A DNA stretch of 64,000 nucleotides. It comes from JAAXHH01 sp965225915 (lineage in GTDB: Bacteria; JAAXHH01). The translations under genes were made by a program, and so were the position numbers. The stretch is from NCBI GenBank assembly GCA_965225915.1, contig OZ245326.1:1302001-1366000 (forward strand), given 5' to 3'. Below the pieces are notes generated by a model, which was not told the DNA's origin, made no database searches, and saw only the letters and a program-made list of their open reading frames with translations. Position 1 is the stretch's first letter. Each line of letters starts with the position of its first letter. Below are positions 42,482 to 51,802 of the stretch, one piece after another.

Positions 42482-45400
42482 ATCTTCCCACAGTTCCATC
42501 CCGACACAACGGAAACCCACCGCCTGCTGGACCGACTGCTTTCCGAACGCATCCTTATCATCGACGGCGCCATGGGATCGGTCCTCCAGGGCCACGCCCT
42601 CGACGAGGCCGATTTTCGCGGCGAATCGTTTAAAGATCATCCCGCAGCGCTCCAGGGCGATCTCGATCTGCTGTCGATCACCCAGCCCGATCTTATCGAG
42701 CAGATCCACCGGCAGTACCTGGAGGCCGGCGCGGATATCATCGAAACCAACACCTTCAACGCCACGTCCATCTCGCAGGCCGATTACGAACTCCAGTCCC
42801 GGGTATACGAAATCAACGCGGCAGCGGCGAACATCGCGAAACGTGCCGCCGAAGCGGCGATGGCGGCCAATCCGGAACGACCCCGTTTCGTGGCCGGCGC
42901 CTTGGGACCCACCACGCGTTCAGCCTCCATCTCATCCGACGTAAACGACCCGGCCTTCCGGTCTGTTACCTTCGATGAACTGGCCGCAGCCTATGGCGAA
43001 CAGGCGCGCGGGCTCCTGGACGGCGGCGTGGACATGCTGCTGGTCGAGACCCAGATCGATACGCTCAACCTGAAGGCCGCGCTGTTCGCCATCAACACCC
43101 TCTTCGACCAGGGGGTGCGCCGCGTACCCCTCATGGCCTCGTTCTGCATCGTCGACGCCAGCGGCCGCACCCTCTCGGGCCAGACGGTGGAGGCCTGCTG
43201 GACTTCCATACGCCACGGCGAGTTGTATAGCGTGGGGATCAATTGCGCCCTCGGCGCCACGGAACTGCGGCCCTACCTGGAGGAGCTGTCGACCCTTGCG
43301 AACATTCCGGTGACCTGTTACCCGAACGCGGGTCTCCCGAACGAAATGGGCGGCTACGACGACACGCCGGAGCACATGGCCGAGGTGCTTGGGGACTTCG
43401 CCGAAGAAGGATGGCTCAACATGGTCGGCGGGTGCTGCGGCACCACGCCCGAGCACATCGCCGCCATCGCCGAAGCCGTATCACGCCGGGGGACACTGCG
43501 CGTGCCGGGTCCGATGGATCCCCTGTCCCGTTACAGCGGCCTGGAAACCTTTACCATACGCCCCGACGGCAATTTCACCATGATCGGTGAACGGACGAAC
43601 GTCACGGGATCGCGCAAATTCGCCCGCCTCGTCCGGCAGGAAAAGTACGAGGAAGCGCTGGCCGTGGCCCGCCAGCAGATCGAGGGCGGGGCGAACATCA
43701 TCGACGTGAACATGGACGAGGGGCTGCTCGACAGCGAAGCGGCGATGACCACCTTCCTGAACCTGATCGCGTCCGAACCCGATATCGCCGCCACGCCCGT
43801 GATGATCGACAGTTCCAGCTGGCCGGTCATCGAAGCGGGATTGAAATGTGCGCAGGGCAAGAGCATCGCCAATTCCATCAGCCTGAAGGAAGGCAAGGAA
43901 GTCTTCAAGGCCCAGGCCCGAATGGCCAGGCGGTACGGAGCCGCCGTGGTGGTGATGGCCTTCGACGAGGAAGGCCAGGCCACGGATACGGACCACAAGT
44001 TGGAAATCCTGAGCCGTTCCTATCGGATTCTGACCGAAGAGATCGGCATGGATCCCACGGATATCATTTTTGATCCCAACATCCTTACCGTGGCCACCGG
44101 GATCGAGGAACACGACGACTACGCCGTCAACTTCATCGGGGCCGTCCGCAAGCTCAAGGAGCGGCACCCCCTGGCGAAGGTCAGCGGGGGCGTCAGCAAC
44201 ATCTCTTTCTCGTTCCGCGGCAACGACTACATCCGGGAGGTGATGCACGCGGCGTTCCTCTACCACGCCATACAGGCCGGTCTGGATATGGGGATCGTCA
44301 ACGCGGGGCAACTGGCGATCTACAAGGACATCGACCCGGAATCACTCGCCAGGGTCGAAGACGTCCTCTTCAACCGGCGGCCCGACGCTACCGAACGGCT
44401 GCTTGAATTGGCGGAAGCAAGAAAGGGACCCGGCGCCGAACGGGCACCGAAGGACGAAAACTGGCGCGCGGATTCGTTGGAGGAACGCGTTTCCCATGCC
44501 CTGGTCAACGGGATCGCCGATTACGTTGAAGAAGACATGGAAGAAGCGCTGGGTCGCTTCGACCGTCCGCTGCACATCATCGAGGGTCCTCTGATGGCCG
44601 GGATGTCCATCGTCGGGGATCTCTTTGGCGAGGGGAAGATGTTCTTGCCGCAGGTGGTCAAGAGCGCACGGGTGATGAAGAAGGCCGTGGCCCACCTTAT
44701 CCCGCACATGGAAGCAGAGCACGGAAACGGCGGGGGGAGGCGGTACCAGGGGACCATCCTCCTGGCCACGGTGAAGGGTGACGTGCACGACATCGGGAAG
44801 AACATCGTGGGCGTGGTGCTCGGGTGCAACAACTACCGCATCATCGACCTGGGTGTCATGGTCCCGGCGGAAAAGATCATTGGCACGGCCGTCGCCGAAG
44901 AGGTCGACGTGATCGGTTTGAGCGGATTGATCACCCCGTCTCTCCACGAAATGATCCACGTCGCCCGCGAAATCGAGCGCAACGGTTTCGAACTGCCGCT
45001 GCTCATCGGTGGCGCCACGACGAGCCGGAGGCACACGGCAATCAAGATCGAGCCCGCCTATCACGGACCGACCGTCTACGTGCCGGACGCCTCGCGGGCC
45101 GTGGAAGTGGTCGGGAACCTGATCAGCGACGACCTGCGGCCGGACTACGCCCGGCGCGTTCGGGAGGACTACCGGCGGGTAAGGGACACCTATGAAAACA
45201 GGACGCCGCGCGCACCCTTGGTGCCTTTCGGGGAGGCTTGCCAACGGCGGCCCGCGCTCGAATGGTCGGAAGAAACCATCGCGGTACCCGAATTCACCGG
45301 AGTGCGCGTCGACGACGACTTTCCCCTTGCAGCGCTCGTTTCCTACATCGACTGGACCCCCTTCTTCACCGCGTGGGAGTTACGGGGACGGTATCCAGCC

Positions 45401-46219
45401 ATCCTGGAAGATGCCCTGGTCGGCGGAGAGGCACGGAAGCTATTCGATGACGCGCGCGACCTGCTGCGAGACATCGTTGACCGACGGTTGCTACGGGCCA
45501 GGGCCGCGTGGGGGTTCTTCCCCGCCCAAGCGAACGGGAACGATATCATCCTCTATGACGGTGCCGCCCGCTCCGAGGTCCTCACGACGTTCCATATGCT
45601 GCGTCAGCAGCGGCCGCGATCCGCGGACGGACCGTGCTTCGCCCTTTCCGATTTCGTGGGGCCGGAAGGCACACGGGACTACATCGGCGCCTTTACGGTC
45701 ACCACAGGTATCGGTCTCGACGAGCTGGTCGCAGGGTATGAAGCTGACCACGACGACTACCAAGCCATCATGGCTAAGGCACTCGCCGATCGGCTGGCGG
45801 AAGCGCTGGCCGAAAACACCCATCAACGGGCGCGCCGCGCCTGGGGATACGGGCAAGAAGAGGATCTGGAAGACGAAGGCCTGATCCAGGAGAAGTACCG
45901 GGGCATCCGGCCCGCGCCGGGTTATCCGGCCTGTCCCGACCACACCGAGAAGCGCCGGCTCTTCGACCTGCTCGAGGTAGAACGCCGGATCGGGGTAGAT
46001 CTTACGGAGAGCTATGCCATGAATCCGGCGTCGTCCGTCGCCGGCCTGTACTTCGGCCATCCCGGGGCCCGGTATTTCAACGTGGGCAAGATCGGACGGG
46101 ACCAAGTGGAAGACTACGCCCGCCGCAAGCGTACGACCGTGGATACCATCGAAAGATGGCTGGCGCCCAACCTGGATTATGAACCCGAAGGCCGGCCCGG
46201 TGGGAATACGGCGGTTTGA
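42482..46219 (+). CDS. metH: Cobalamin-dependent methionine synthase
   Basis: Methyl transfer from methyltetrahydrofolate to homocysteine through B12, in the cytoplasm. All modules are present in order. The homocysteine domain has the zinc motif VGGCCGTTPEHIAAI. The folate domain begins with FTMIGERTNVTGSRKFARLV. The B12 domain has DVHDIGKNIVGVVLGCNNY with the axial His. The reactivation domain has ESYAMNPASSVAGLYFGHPG. The first canonical ATG (42572) lies inside the conserved DGAMG motif, so it cannot be the real start. The frame is open upstream to a TAG and has no ATG, GTG or TTG. AAGGAG stands 6 nt before an ATC at 42482, my tentative start. About 1245 residues in total. Confidence 0.92.
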   Translation: MFPQFHPDTTETHRLLDRLLSERILIIDGAMGSVLQGHALDEADFRGESFKDHPAALQGDLDLLSITQPDLIEQIHRQYLEAGADIIETNTFNATSISQADYELQSRVYEINAAAANIAKRAAEAAMAANPERPRFVAGALGPTTRSASISSDVNDPAFRSVTFDELAAAYGEQARGLLDGGVDMLLVETQIDTLNLKAALFAINTLFDQGVRRVPLMASFCIVDASGRTLSGQTVEACWTSIRHGELYSVGINCALGATELRPYLEELSTLANIPVTCYPNAGLPNEMGGYDDTPEHMAEVLGDFAEEGWLNMVGGCCGTTPEHIAAIAEAVSRRGTLRVPGPMDPLSRYSGLETFTIRPDGNFTMIGERTNVTGSRKFARLVRQEKYEEALAVARQQIEGGANIIDVNMDEGLLDSEAAMTTFLNLIASEPDIAATPVMIDSSSWPVIEAGLKCAQGKSIANSISLKEGKEVFKAQARMARRYGAAVVVMAFDEEGQATDTDHKLEILSRSYRILTEEIGMDPTDIIFDPNILTVATGIEEHDDYAVNFIGAVRKLKERHPLAKVSGGVSNISFSFRGNDYIREVMHAAFLYHAIQAGLDMGIVNAGQLAIYKDIDPESLARVEDVLFNRRPDATERLLELAEARKGPGAERAPKDENWRADSLEERVSHALVNGIADYVEEDMEEALGRFDRPLHIIEGPLMAGMSIVGDLFGEGKMFLPQVVKSARVMKKAVAHLIPHMEAEHGNGGGRRYQGTILLATVKGDVHDIGKNIVGVVLGCNNYRIIDLGVMVPAEKIIGTAVAEEVDVIGLSGLITPSLHEMIHVAREIERNGFELPLLIGGATTSRRHTAIKIEPAYHGPTVYVPDASRAVEVVGNLISDDLRPDYARRVREDYRRVRDTYENRTPRAPLVPFGEACQRRPALEWSEETIAVPEFTGVRVDDDFPLAALVSYIDWTPFFTAWELRGRYPAILEDALVGGEARKLFDDARDLLRDIVDRRLLRARAAWGFFPAQANGNDIILYDGAARSEVLTTFHMLRQQRPRSADGPCFALSDFVGPEGTRDYIGAFTVTTGIGLDELVAGYEADHDDYQAIMAKALADRLAEALAENTHQRARRAWGYGQEEDLEDEGLIQEKYRGIRPAPGYPACPDHTEKRRLFDLLEVERRIGVDLTESYAMNPASSVAGLYFGHPGARYFNVGKIGRDQVEDYARRKRTTVDTIERWLAPNLDYEPEGRPGGNTAV

Positions 46220-46273
46220 TGGCGTGATAGAAAGCTATCTATCCCACTGAGTACTGCAGTTTCTTCCAGAACA

Positions 46274-46936
46274 CTACCTGCTTAACACCGCCGTACCCCA
46301 GGTACTGGGATCGACGTGGACGCGCAGGTCGCGCCCGGCGCTCCACCACTGGGCGGGCCATTCCGAATTGTTGAGAAAGTAGGTGAATCCCAGCCGGGGG
46401 AATTCCTCCGGGTCGTAGCCGCTGAGCTCTTCCGTCGGCAGGCATATTTCCAGGGTATAGCCGCGGTCCGAGATCAGGGAAGCGATGGGAAGCGCCTCCT
46501 GTTCCGGCATGTTCCATCGTTCGCGGGCGCGGTCGACCTGCGTGGGTTTGACCACGGGCATGTCTCCTTCGTCGCCGCCCCCGGTGGGCAGGCAGTTGAA
46601 CTGGTGGCAGTATCGCCCGGCCCGCCTCGCCGACTTTACGTCCCGGGTGTCCAGCCAGATCTGGAAGCTGTCCCCGGTCCAGTGCCGGCCGTAGTAGGAT
46701 CGGACCGGCTTACGCTTCCTTACGTCCACCGCGAAATACAGTCCTTCTTCGTTCCAGGCCATGTAGACGTCCGCGGCTGTCGGCCGGTTCTCCAGGAAAC
46801 CCAGGTCGGGCACCAGGTATTCAGGGCCCCATTCGTCCAGGACGCCGTTAACCCACGGCGCCTGCTCGCGGTATCGGCACTGGAACGCGTAGGCGAAATA
46901 GACTCTATTGGGAATATCCAGCGGCATGGGCAGCAA
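46274..46936 (-). CDS. CBM9/DOMON-like carbohydrate-binding protein
   Basis: A 220-residue (TTG 46936) or 217-residue (ATG 46927) protein. DVYMAWNEEGLYFAVDVRKR and SFQIWLDTRD are the core strands of the CBM9-like/DOMON-like sandwich used to bind sugars. GYTLEICLPTEEL and TYFLNNSEWPAQWW follow near the end. There is no signal peptide, so it may act in the cytoplasm or be exported by another route. It follows ogt after 15 nt and ends an operon of SGNH hydrolase, ogt and this gene. The ligand cannot be told. The family is more often a domain of larger hydrolases, so a free-standing form is noteworthy. Confidence 0.7.
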   Translation of the reverse strand: MLPMPLDIPNRVYFAYAFQCRYREQAPWVNGVLDEWGPEYLVPDLGFLENRPTAADVYMAWNEEGLYFAVDVRKRKPVRSYYGRHWTGDSFQIWLDTRDVKSARRAGRYCHQFNCLPTGGGDEGDMPVVKPTQVDRARERWNMPEQEALPIASLISDRGYTLEICLPTEELSGYDPEEFPRLGFTYFLNNSEWPAQWWSAGRDLRVHVDPSTWGTAVLSR

Positions 46937-46951
46937 TCACACGGGGAACAA

Positions 46952-47470
46952 TCAACGGGTATAGACCGCGCCTTCGAGATCGAGCAGAAACGCCTTGATG
47001 TCGGGTCGACCGCCGTAGCCTCCCAGGCGGCCGTCGCTGGCGATCACGCGGTGGCAGGGAACGAGGATGCTGATGTCGTTGTTGCGGTTGGCCTGACCAA
47101 CCGCCCTGGCGGCCCTCGGCCTGCGTACCCGTTCAGCCACCCACTTGTAGGAACGCCATTCCCCGTATGGAATGGCCTGTTGCATGCGCCAGACCTGCCG
47201 GGAGAACGGCGTGCCCCGCAGGAAGTCCAGCGGCACGTTGAAGCGGGTCAGTTTACCGGTGAAATACCGCGTGATCTGATCTTCGACCGAATTCAAGAGT
47301 TCGTCATCAGGGACAAAGGCCAGGTCCGCGTCGAAGCGGTTCAACATATCGGTCTCAAAGACCTCGGCCGTGACGTCATAGGCGATCCGGCACAGGCCTT
47401 GATTACTGGCCGCCGCGTACATGGGGCCGAGGGGCGTTGGAAACACCACATATTTCAACACGTGCTTCAA
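46952..47470 (-). CDS. ogt: Methylated-DNA--protein-cysteine methyltransferase
   Basis: Repairs O6-alkylguanine by moving the alkyl group to its own Cys. The 172 residues hold the full family: an N-terminal domain, TPFSRQVWRMQQAIPYGEWR, the recognition helix AARAVGQANRNNDI and the active-site VPCHRVIASDGRLGGYGG with acceptor Cys139. The start is TTG at 47470; GTG or TTG codons a few residues in are alternatives. It begins 10 nt after the SGNH hydrolase stop, so the two are co-transcribed, though no functional link is obvious. Confidence 0.93.
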   Translation of the reverse strand: MKHVLKYVVFPTPLGPMYAAASNQGLCRIAYDVTAEVFETDMLNRFDADLAFVPDDELLNSVEDQITRYFTGKLTRFNVPLDFLRGTPFSRQVWRMQQAIPYGEWRSYKWVAERVRRPRAARAVGQANRNNDISILVPCHRVIASDGRLGGYGGRPDIKAFLLDLEGAVYTR

Positions 47471-47480
47471 AGGGGCTGGG

Positions 47481-48530
47481 CTATCCTACGATGTTGCGAT
47501 CATACAGGCCCTGGGCCAGTGCCTGCGCTATGACCTCGCTGCCTTCGATAGAGGGATGCCGGGTATCGAAGAAATAGCGGTCGCGTTCACCGTCCATTCC
47601 GACGAAGGTGGCATTCAGATCGATGAGGTCTGTATCTTCTTCCATGGCCAGCCGGCGGATCGAGGCATCGTATATGCCGTAGAGTTTCGTGAGCAGGGCG
47701 AGATCGCCCTGGGCGAAGAAGGACGGGTAGCGCAGCTTGTCGAGGCTTTGCATGGACTGCTCGCCGCCGTTCTGAGCAATGAGCGTAGGCAGGGTCGTCA
47801 GGACGACCCGGACCCGGTCGTTCTTCGCGGTCCGGATGAGTCGCCGCATATTATACTCGAAATTCGCCGGCTGAAAATCTTCCAGGTCGAACGAGCCGAT
47901 GGGCGGCGGTGTGTTCAGGTCGAGGATGCCCTTGGCTTCATCCAGCAGCCTCAGCCCCGTATCTCCGCCGTTACCGTAATGCCAGTAGGTCTGGGTCTTC
48001 CTGCGCATATCCGGATAGTGCCTCGGATTCCCCATCCAAATGTCGTTCCAGCCGATGTAGACGATCAGGATATCGGGTTCGAAGGCCAATAGCCGGGGCA
48101 GGCGTAACTGGGCGTTGATGGTGGCATGGTCGTCGACCCCGGCGTTTATCACCTGGTAATCGCTCTCCAGGTCCATGCCCTCCAACTGCCGTCCGAGTTG
48201 ATAGGGATAGGGTGAATCGTCCCCCGGCGCGCCGAAGGTGCAGGAGTCGCCGAGACACATGATACGGACCACGTCGGGGTCCTTCCGTCGCGGGAAATCC
48301 GATCCCCGGAAGCCGTAGTCGTTGATCCGGATACCGGCCACACTGTAGCCCGACATCAGTTCCCAGCCGCTTCGGTTGTGAAACACGATGTAGGGATGGG
48401 CCCCGTCGTATTCTTCGTGAAACCAGCGGTCCCGGTTGATGGCGTGATCCTGGCGGCGGAGGTAGAACTCCGCACCTGCCAGGGCGCCTACCGCGGCGCC
48501 GGCCATGGCAAGAAAGGTGTAACGCTTCAT
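47481..48530 (-). CDS. Membrane-anchored or exported SGNH/GDSL hydrolase
   Basis: A 349-residue SGNH-family esterase. The N-terminal MKRYTFLAMAGAAVGALAGA is an uncleaved anchor or signal. Block I is MCLGDSCTFG with the nucleophile Ser, block II the INAGV Gly, block III IVYIGWNDIW with its Asn, and block V DTRHPSIEG with the Asp-His pair. The GDSC variant (Cys after Ser) is common in this subgroup. Relatives act on acetylated polysaccharides or lipids. I start at ATG 48530, which has GGAGAACAGGA in front; the frame is open 29 codons further up. It heads an operon with ogt and the CBM9-like gene. Confidence 0.86.
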   Translation of the reverse strand: MKRYTFLAMAGAAVGALAGAEFYLRRQDHAINRDRWFHEEYDGAHPYIVFHNRSGWELMSGYSVAGIRINDYGFRGSDFPRRKDPDVVRIMCLGDSCTFGAPGDDSPYPYQLGRQLEGMDLESDYQVINAGVDDHATINAQLRLPRLLAFEPDILIVYIGWNDIWMGNPRHYPDMRRKTQTYWHYGNGGDTGLRLLDEAKGILDLNTPPPIGSFDLEDFQPANFEYNMRRLIRTAKNDRVRVVLTTLPTLIAQNGGEQSMQSLDKLRYPSFFAQGDLALLTKLYGIYDASIRRLAMEEDTDLIDLNATFVGMDGERDRYFFDTRHPSIEGSEVIAQALAQGLYDRNIVG

Positions 48531-48912
48531 TCCTGTTCTCCGGCTTTCATTCGGCAACCTTTGACCCGTTCGGCTGGACCTTTTCATAAATGATCCGTCC
48601 CCTGGATCGACCGCCATTCACTACTCCATCCGTGATCCGGACTCCCAGCGTACTTACCCTGAAATTACAGTCATACGGGGTTTTTTTGCAAGGGAAAACG
48701 CCAATCGTTCATCCATTGATGACATCGTCCCCGTTACTTGTATATCCCATAAGGAAAGGTCTTGACGGGAACTGGACCGCCAACCATATTCAAAGGGTGG
48801 TTTCCCATCCTGTTTTACCACAGAACACCGAAATCGCAGGTTCCGAACTTCGCAATCACTCGCCAGTCGAAATATGTGAAAGATTCCAGTATGTTTAATA
48901 TAAGGAGGTCCT
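48531..48912. other. 382-bp divergent spacer with one promoter
   Basis: No gene is seen. It holds the promoter of the molybdenum-hydroxylase operon (48762-48790), a T-run near 48680, and a very strong ribosome site TAAGGAGGT just before ATG 48913. No promoter was recognised for the leftward SGNH gene. Confidence 0.6.
48762..48790 (+). promoter_or_regulatory. Promoter of the molybdenum-hydroxylase operon
   Basis: TTGACG (48762-48767), 17 bp, CATATT (48785-48790). The predicted leader is about 115 nt and ends in TAAGGAGGT. Confidence 0.5.
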
Positions 48913-49575
48913 ATGGCTGATCGAGACCATGAAGCCAAGCCCGATGAATCGTCGCATCCGGAAAAGGAACCGGGTACCCGGTTCACGAGGCGCGGCTTTC
49001 TAAAGGGCGCGGGCGCCGGTGCGATTACGGCGGCCGTAGCACCCGCCATCCTGGTTTCAGGGGCCGGGACGGCGGCCGCTCAGGATTCCGAGGGCGTTAT
49101 GTCGGCGACACTTACGCTCGACGTAAACGGCCAGACGCACAACGTCGAAGTGGAAGCGCGCACGACCCTGGCGGACGCGCTGCGGGACCAGCTGGAGATC
49201 ACAGGTCCCAAGGTCGTCTGCGACCGGGGCGAATGCGGGGCCTGCACGGTCATGATGGACGGCAAGCTCGTATTCAGCTGCATGACGCTGGCCATGGACG
49301 CGCAGGGCCGGAAAGTAGAGACCGTGGAGGGGCTGTCCGACGGGGACGATCTGCATCCCCTGCAGGAAGCATTTATCGAGAAGGACGCCCTGATGTGCGG
49401 GTTCTGCACGCCGGGATTCCTGATGTCCGCCAAGGCACTGCTGGACGCGAACGGCAATCCCACGCCCGAAGAGGTCCGTCAGGGCCTTTCAGGGAATATC
49501 TGCCGGTGCGGTACCTATCCCCACCTGTTCGAGGCCGTCGTGTCCGCCGCCGACAAAATGCGGAAGGGAGGGTGA
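48913..49575 (+). CDS. Tat-exported [2Fe-2S] subunit of molybdenum hydroxylase
   Basis: A 220-residue iron-sulfur subunit of a xanthine-dehydrogenase-family enzyme (PaoA/CoxS-like). TRRGFLKGAGAGAITAAVAP is a twin-arginine signal cleaved near TAAAQ. The plant-type ferredoxin cluster is bound by CDRGECGACTVMMDG and a later Cys in VFSCMTL. The second cluster is bound by MCGFCTPGFLM and GNICRCGTYPHL. It passes electrons from the molybdenum centre to FAD. The other two subunits lack signals and probably travel with it as a complex. It is first in a tight operon; the large subunit starts 5 nt after its stop. Confidence 0.95.
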   Translation: MADRDHEAKPDESSHPEKEPGTRFTRRGFLKGAGAGAITAAVAPAILVSGAGTAAAQDSEGVMSATLTLDVNGQTHNVEVEARTTLADALRDQLEITGPKVVCDRGECGACTVMMDGKLVFSCMTLAMDAQGRKVETVEGLSDGDDLHPLQEAFIEKDALMCGFCTPGFLMSAKALLDANGNPTPEEVRQGLSGNICRCGTYPHLFEAVVSAADKMRKGG

Positions 49576-49579
49576 GGCG

Positions 49580-51799
49580 ATGCAGCAGAAGATGAAGAAG
49601 GTCAAGATCACCATTCAGGAAGACGGCGAGCCCAAGGAAATTGAAATTGAAGTGCCCGATACCGGCGAAGGCGGCTGGGGCGACGTCGCGAAGAGTACCT
49701 ACATCAATAAGCCGCACACCCGCGTCGACGCCCTGGAGAAAGTTACGGGTCGCGCCAAGTACACGGCCGACATCAGGTTGCCGGGCATGCTGTACGGCCG
49801 CATCCTCCGGTCGGCCTACCCCCGAGCCCGGGTAAAACGCATCGATGCCAGCACGGCGGCGGCGCTGCCCGGCGTGAAGGCGGTGGTGTTGCCGAGCGAC
49901 GATCCCAACGTGTTTTCAAGGGAGTGCCGTTACGCGGGACATGAAGTCGCGGCCGTCGCGGCTACCACGCCGGACGCCGCGGAAGACGCGCTACGCGCCA
50001 TCGAAGTGGAATACGAAGTGCTGCCCTTTGTCGTAGACGAGGACGCGGCAAGGGATCCGGCCGCCGCGCAGGTACACGGCGACCGCGGCAACGTGGGCGA
50101 GCCCCGGGTCGGTGAACAGGGTGACGTGGCCGCTGGCTTCGCCGCCGCCGACGTGACGCTCGAGGCCACCTATCGGTGCCAGGTACAGTCCCATATCGCG
50201 CTGGAAACACATGGTACCGTGTGCCAGTGGGATGGCGACAAGCTTACGGTCTGGGCTTCCACGCAGGGTATATTCAGCGTTCGCGGTGAACTGGCCGGGC
50301 ATTTCGGAATCCCTGAAACGAACGTGCGGGTGATCACCGAATTCATGGGTGGCGGATTCGGCGCCAAGTTCGGTGCCCGCCGCGAGGGCGTGATCTGCGC
50401 GTTGCTCGCACGGAAGGCCGGGGCTCCCGTGAAACTGATGCTGACGCGCAAGGAAGAGCACCTGGTGACGGGCAACCGTCCCTCCGCCGTACAGCACGTG
50501 AAGCTTGGGGCGACGAAGGATGGCAAGCTGATCGCCTACGAACGGTCCAATTACGGCACGCCGGGCATCGCCGGCAGCGCCAACATACCAGGCGCACCGT
50601 ACCTGTACGAGATCCCCAACTACCGGATCGAACAAACGAGCGTATTCACCAATGCCGGACCCATGGCCGCGCAGCGCGCGCCGGGACACCCGCAGGCGGC
50701 GTTCGCCATGGAATCCATCATGGACGAAATGGCCGAGGCGCTGGACATGGACCCGGTGGACCTGAGACAGATGAACGACCCGGATGAAGCCCGCCGTAAT
50801 ATGGTGGAAATGGGTGCGGAACGCATCGGATGGAAGACCCGTCGGAGCGCAGCGCCCAACACCGGTACCGGCCGGCTCAAGACCGGCATCGGCATGGGCT
50901 CGGCCAGGTGGGGCGGTGGAGGAGGAAGGACCCAGGCCGAGTGTACCATCAACGCCGACGGCAGCGTCGAGGTGAAGTGCGGCACGCAGGACATCGGCAC
51001 CGGGACGCTTACGCTGGTACACATGATCGCGGCCGAAGAGTTCGGACTGAAGACGGAGGACGTTACCGTCCGCATCGGCGACACGACTTATCCCTTCTCG
51101 GGCGGCAGCGGCGGAAGCACCACGGCCGCATCGGTTTCACCCGCCATCAAGGGCACGACCATGCTGGCCAAACTGGAGCTGTTCAAGAAGATCGCGCCTA
51201 AGTTCGGCGTGGAGCCCGGAGAACTCGTGGCCGCCGACGGGAAAGTGTTCGTAGGCAGCGATACTTCCAAAAGCATGACCTGGCAGCAGGCAACGGCCCA
51301 GCTCGAAGACGGACCCATCTTCTTCCACGGCCAGTGGTTGCCGGGGTATTCGGACAGCGGCGTGCCCGGCGTGCATTTCGCGGAAGTCAGCGTCGACACC
51401 GAGACCGGCCTGGTAAAGGTCGTCAAGGTCGTGGCAGTTCACAACAGCGGACTGATCCTCAATCCCCTCACCTGGGCGAGCCAGGTAAACGGCGGCGTCC
51501 TGATGGGTATCGGGTACGGTCTATACGAAAACCGCATCATGGATCCGGCGACCGGTTACATGGTCAACGCCAACATGGAAGACTACCGGCTCATGGGCTC
51601 CATGGACATACCCGAAATTGAAGTGCTCAGGTACGACGAACCGGAGCGAGGCGTCATCGGCATCGGCGAACCCGCGACGATCCCGACACCCGGCGCCATC
51701 GCCAACGCCATATACAACGCCTGCGGCGCCCGGATACGGGAGATGCCGTTCACACCCGACAAAGTACTCGGCGCGCTGGCCGCAGTGAAGGGAGGCTGA
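49580..51799 (+). CDS. Molybdopterin-binding catalytic subunit of xanthine-dehydrogenase-family enzyme
   Basis: A 739-residue large subunit (PaoC/CoxL-like). After a charged tail of about 50 residues (KKVKITIQEDGEPKEIEIEV), the family opens with RVDALEKVTGRAKYTADIRL. GGGFGAKFGARREGVICALL, AAQRAPGHPQAAFAMESIMD, FSGGSGGSTTAAS and GIGEPATIPTPGAIANAIYN bind the molybdopterin cofactor. A conserved Glu in the C-terminal GIGEP motif is the catalytic base. There is no signal peptide, so export with the Tat-bearing small subunit is likely. The lysine/glutamate-rich N-terminal tail is longer than usual. Substrate: an aldehyde or heterocycle, not decidable. Confidence 0.94.
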   Translation: MQQKMKKVKITIQEDGEPKEIEIEVPDTGEGGWGDVAKSTYINKPHTRVDALEKVTGRAKYTADIRLPGMLYGRILRSAYPRARVKRIDASTAAALPGVKAVVLPSDDPNVFSRECRYAGHEVAAVAATTPDAAEDALRAIEVEYEVLPFVVDEDAARDPAAAQVHGDRGNVGEPRVGEQGDVAAGFAAADVTLEATYRCQVQSHIALETHGTVCQWDGDKLTVWASTQGIFSVRGELAGHFGIPETNVRVITEFMGGGFGAKFGARREGVICALLARKAGAPVKLMLTRKEEHLVTGNRPSAVQHVKLGATKDGKLIAYERSNYGTPGIAGSANIPGAPYLYEIPNYRIEQTSVFTNAGPMAAQRAPGHPQAAFAMESIMDEMAEALDMDPVDLRQMNDPDEARRNMVEMGAERIGWKTRRSAAPNTGTGRLKTGIGMGSARWGGGGGRTQAECTINADGSVEVKCGTQDIGTGTLTLVHMIAAEEFGLKTEDVTVRIGDTTYPFSGGSGGSTTAASVSPAIKGTTMLAKLELFKKIAPKFGVEPGELVAADGKVFVGSDTSKSMTWQQATAQLEDGPIFFHGQWLPGYSDSGVPGVHFAEVSVDTETGLVKVVKVVAVHNSGLILNPLTWASQVNGGVLMGIGYGLYENRIMDPATGYMVNANMEDYRLMGSMDIPEIEVLRYDEPERGVIGIGEPATIPTPGAIANAIYNACGARIREMPFTPDKVLGALAAVKGG

Positions 51800-51802
51800 T
51801 CC

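Noticed and set aside
43481..45244. Long minus-strand frames opposite metH
   Set aside because: Shadows of a GC-rich coding gene: no ribosome sites, no family resemblance.
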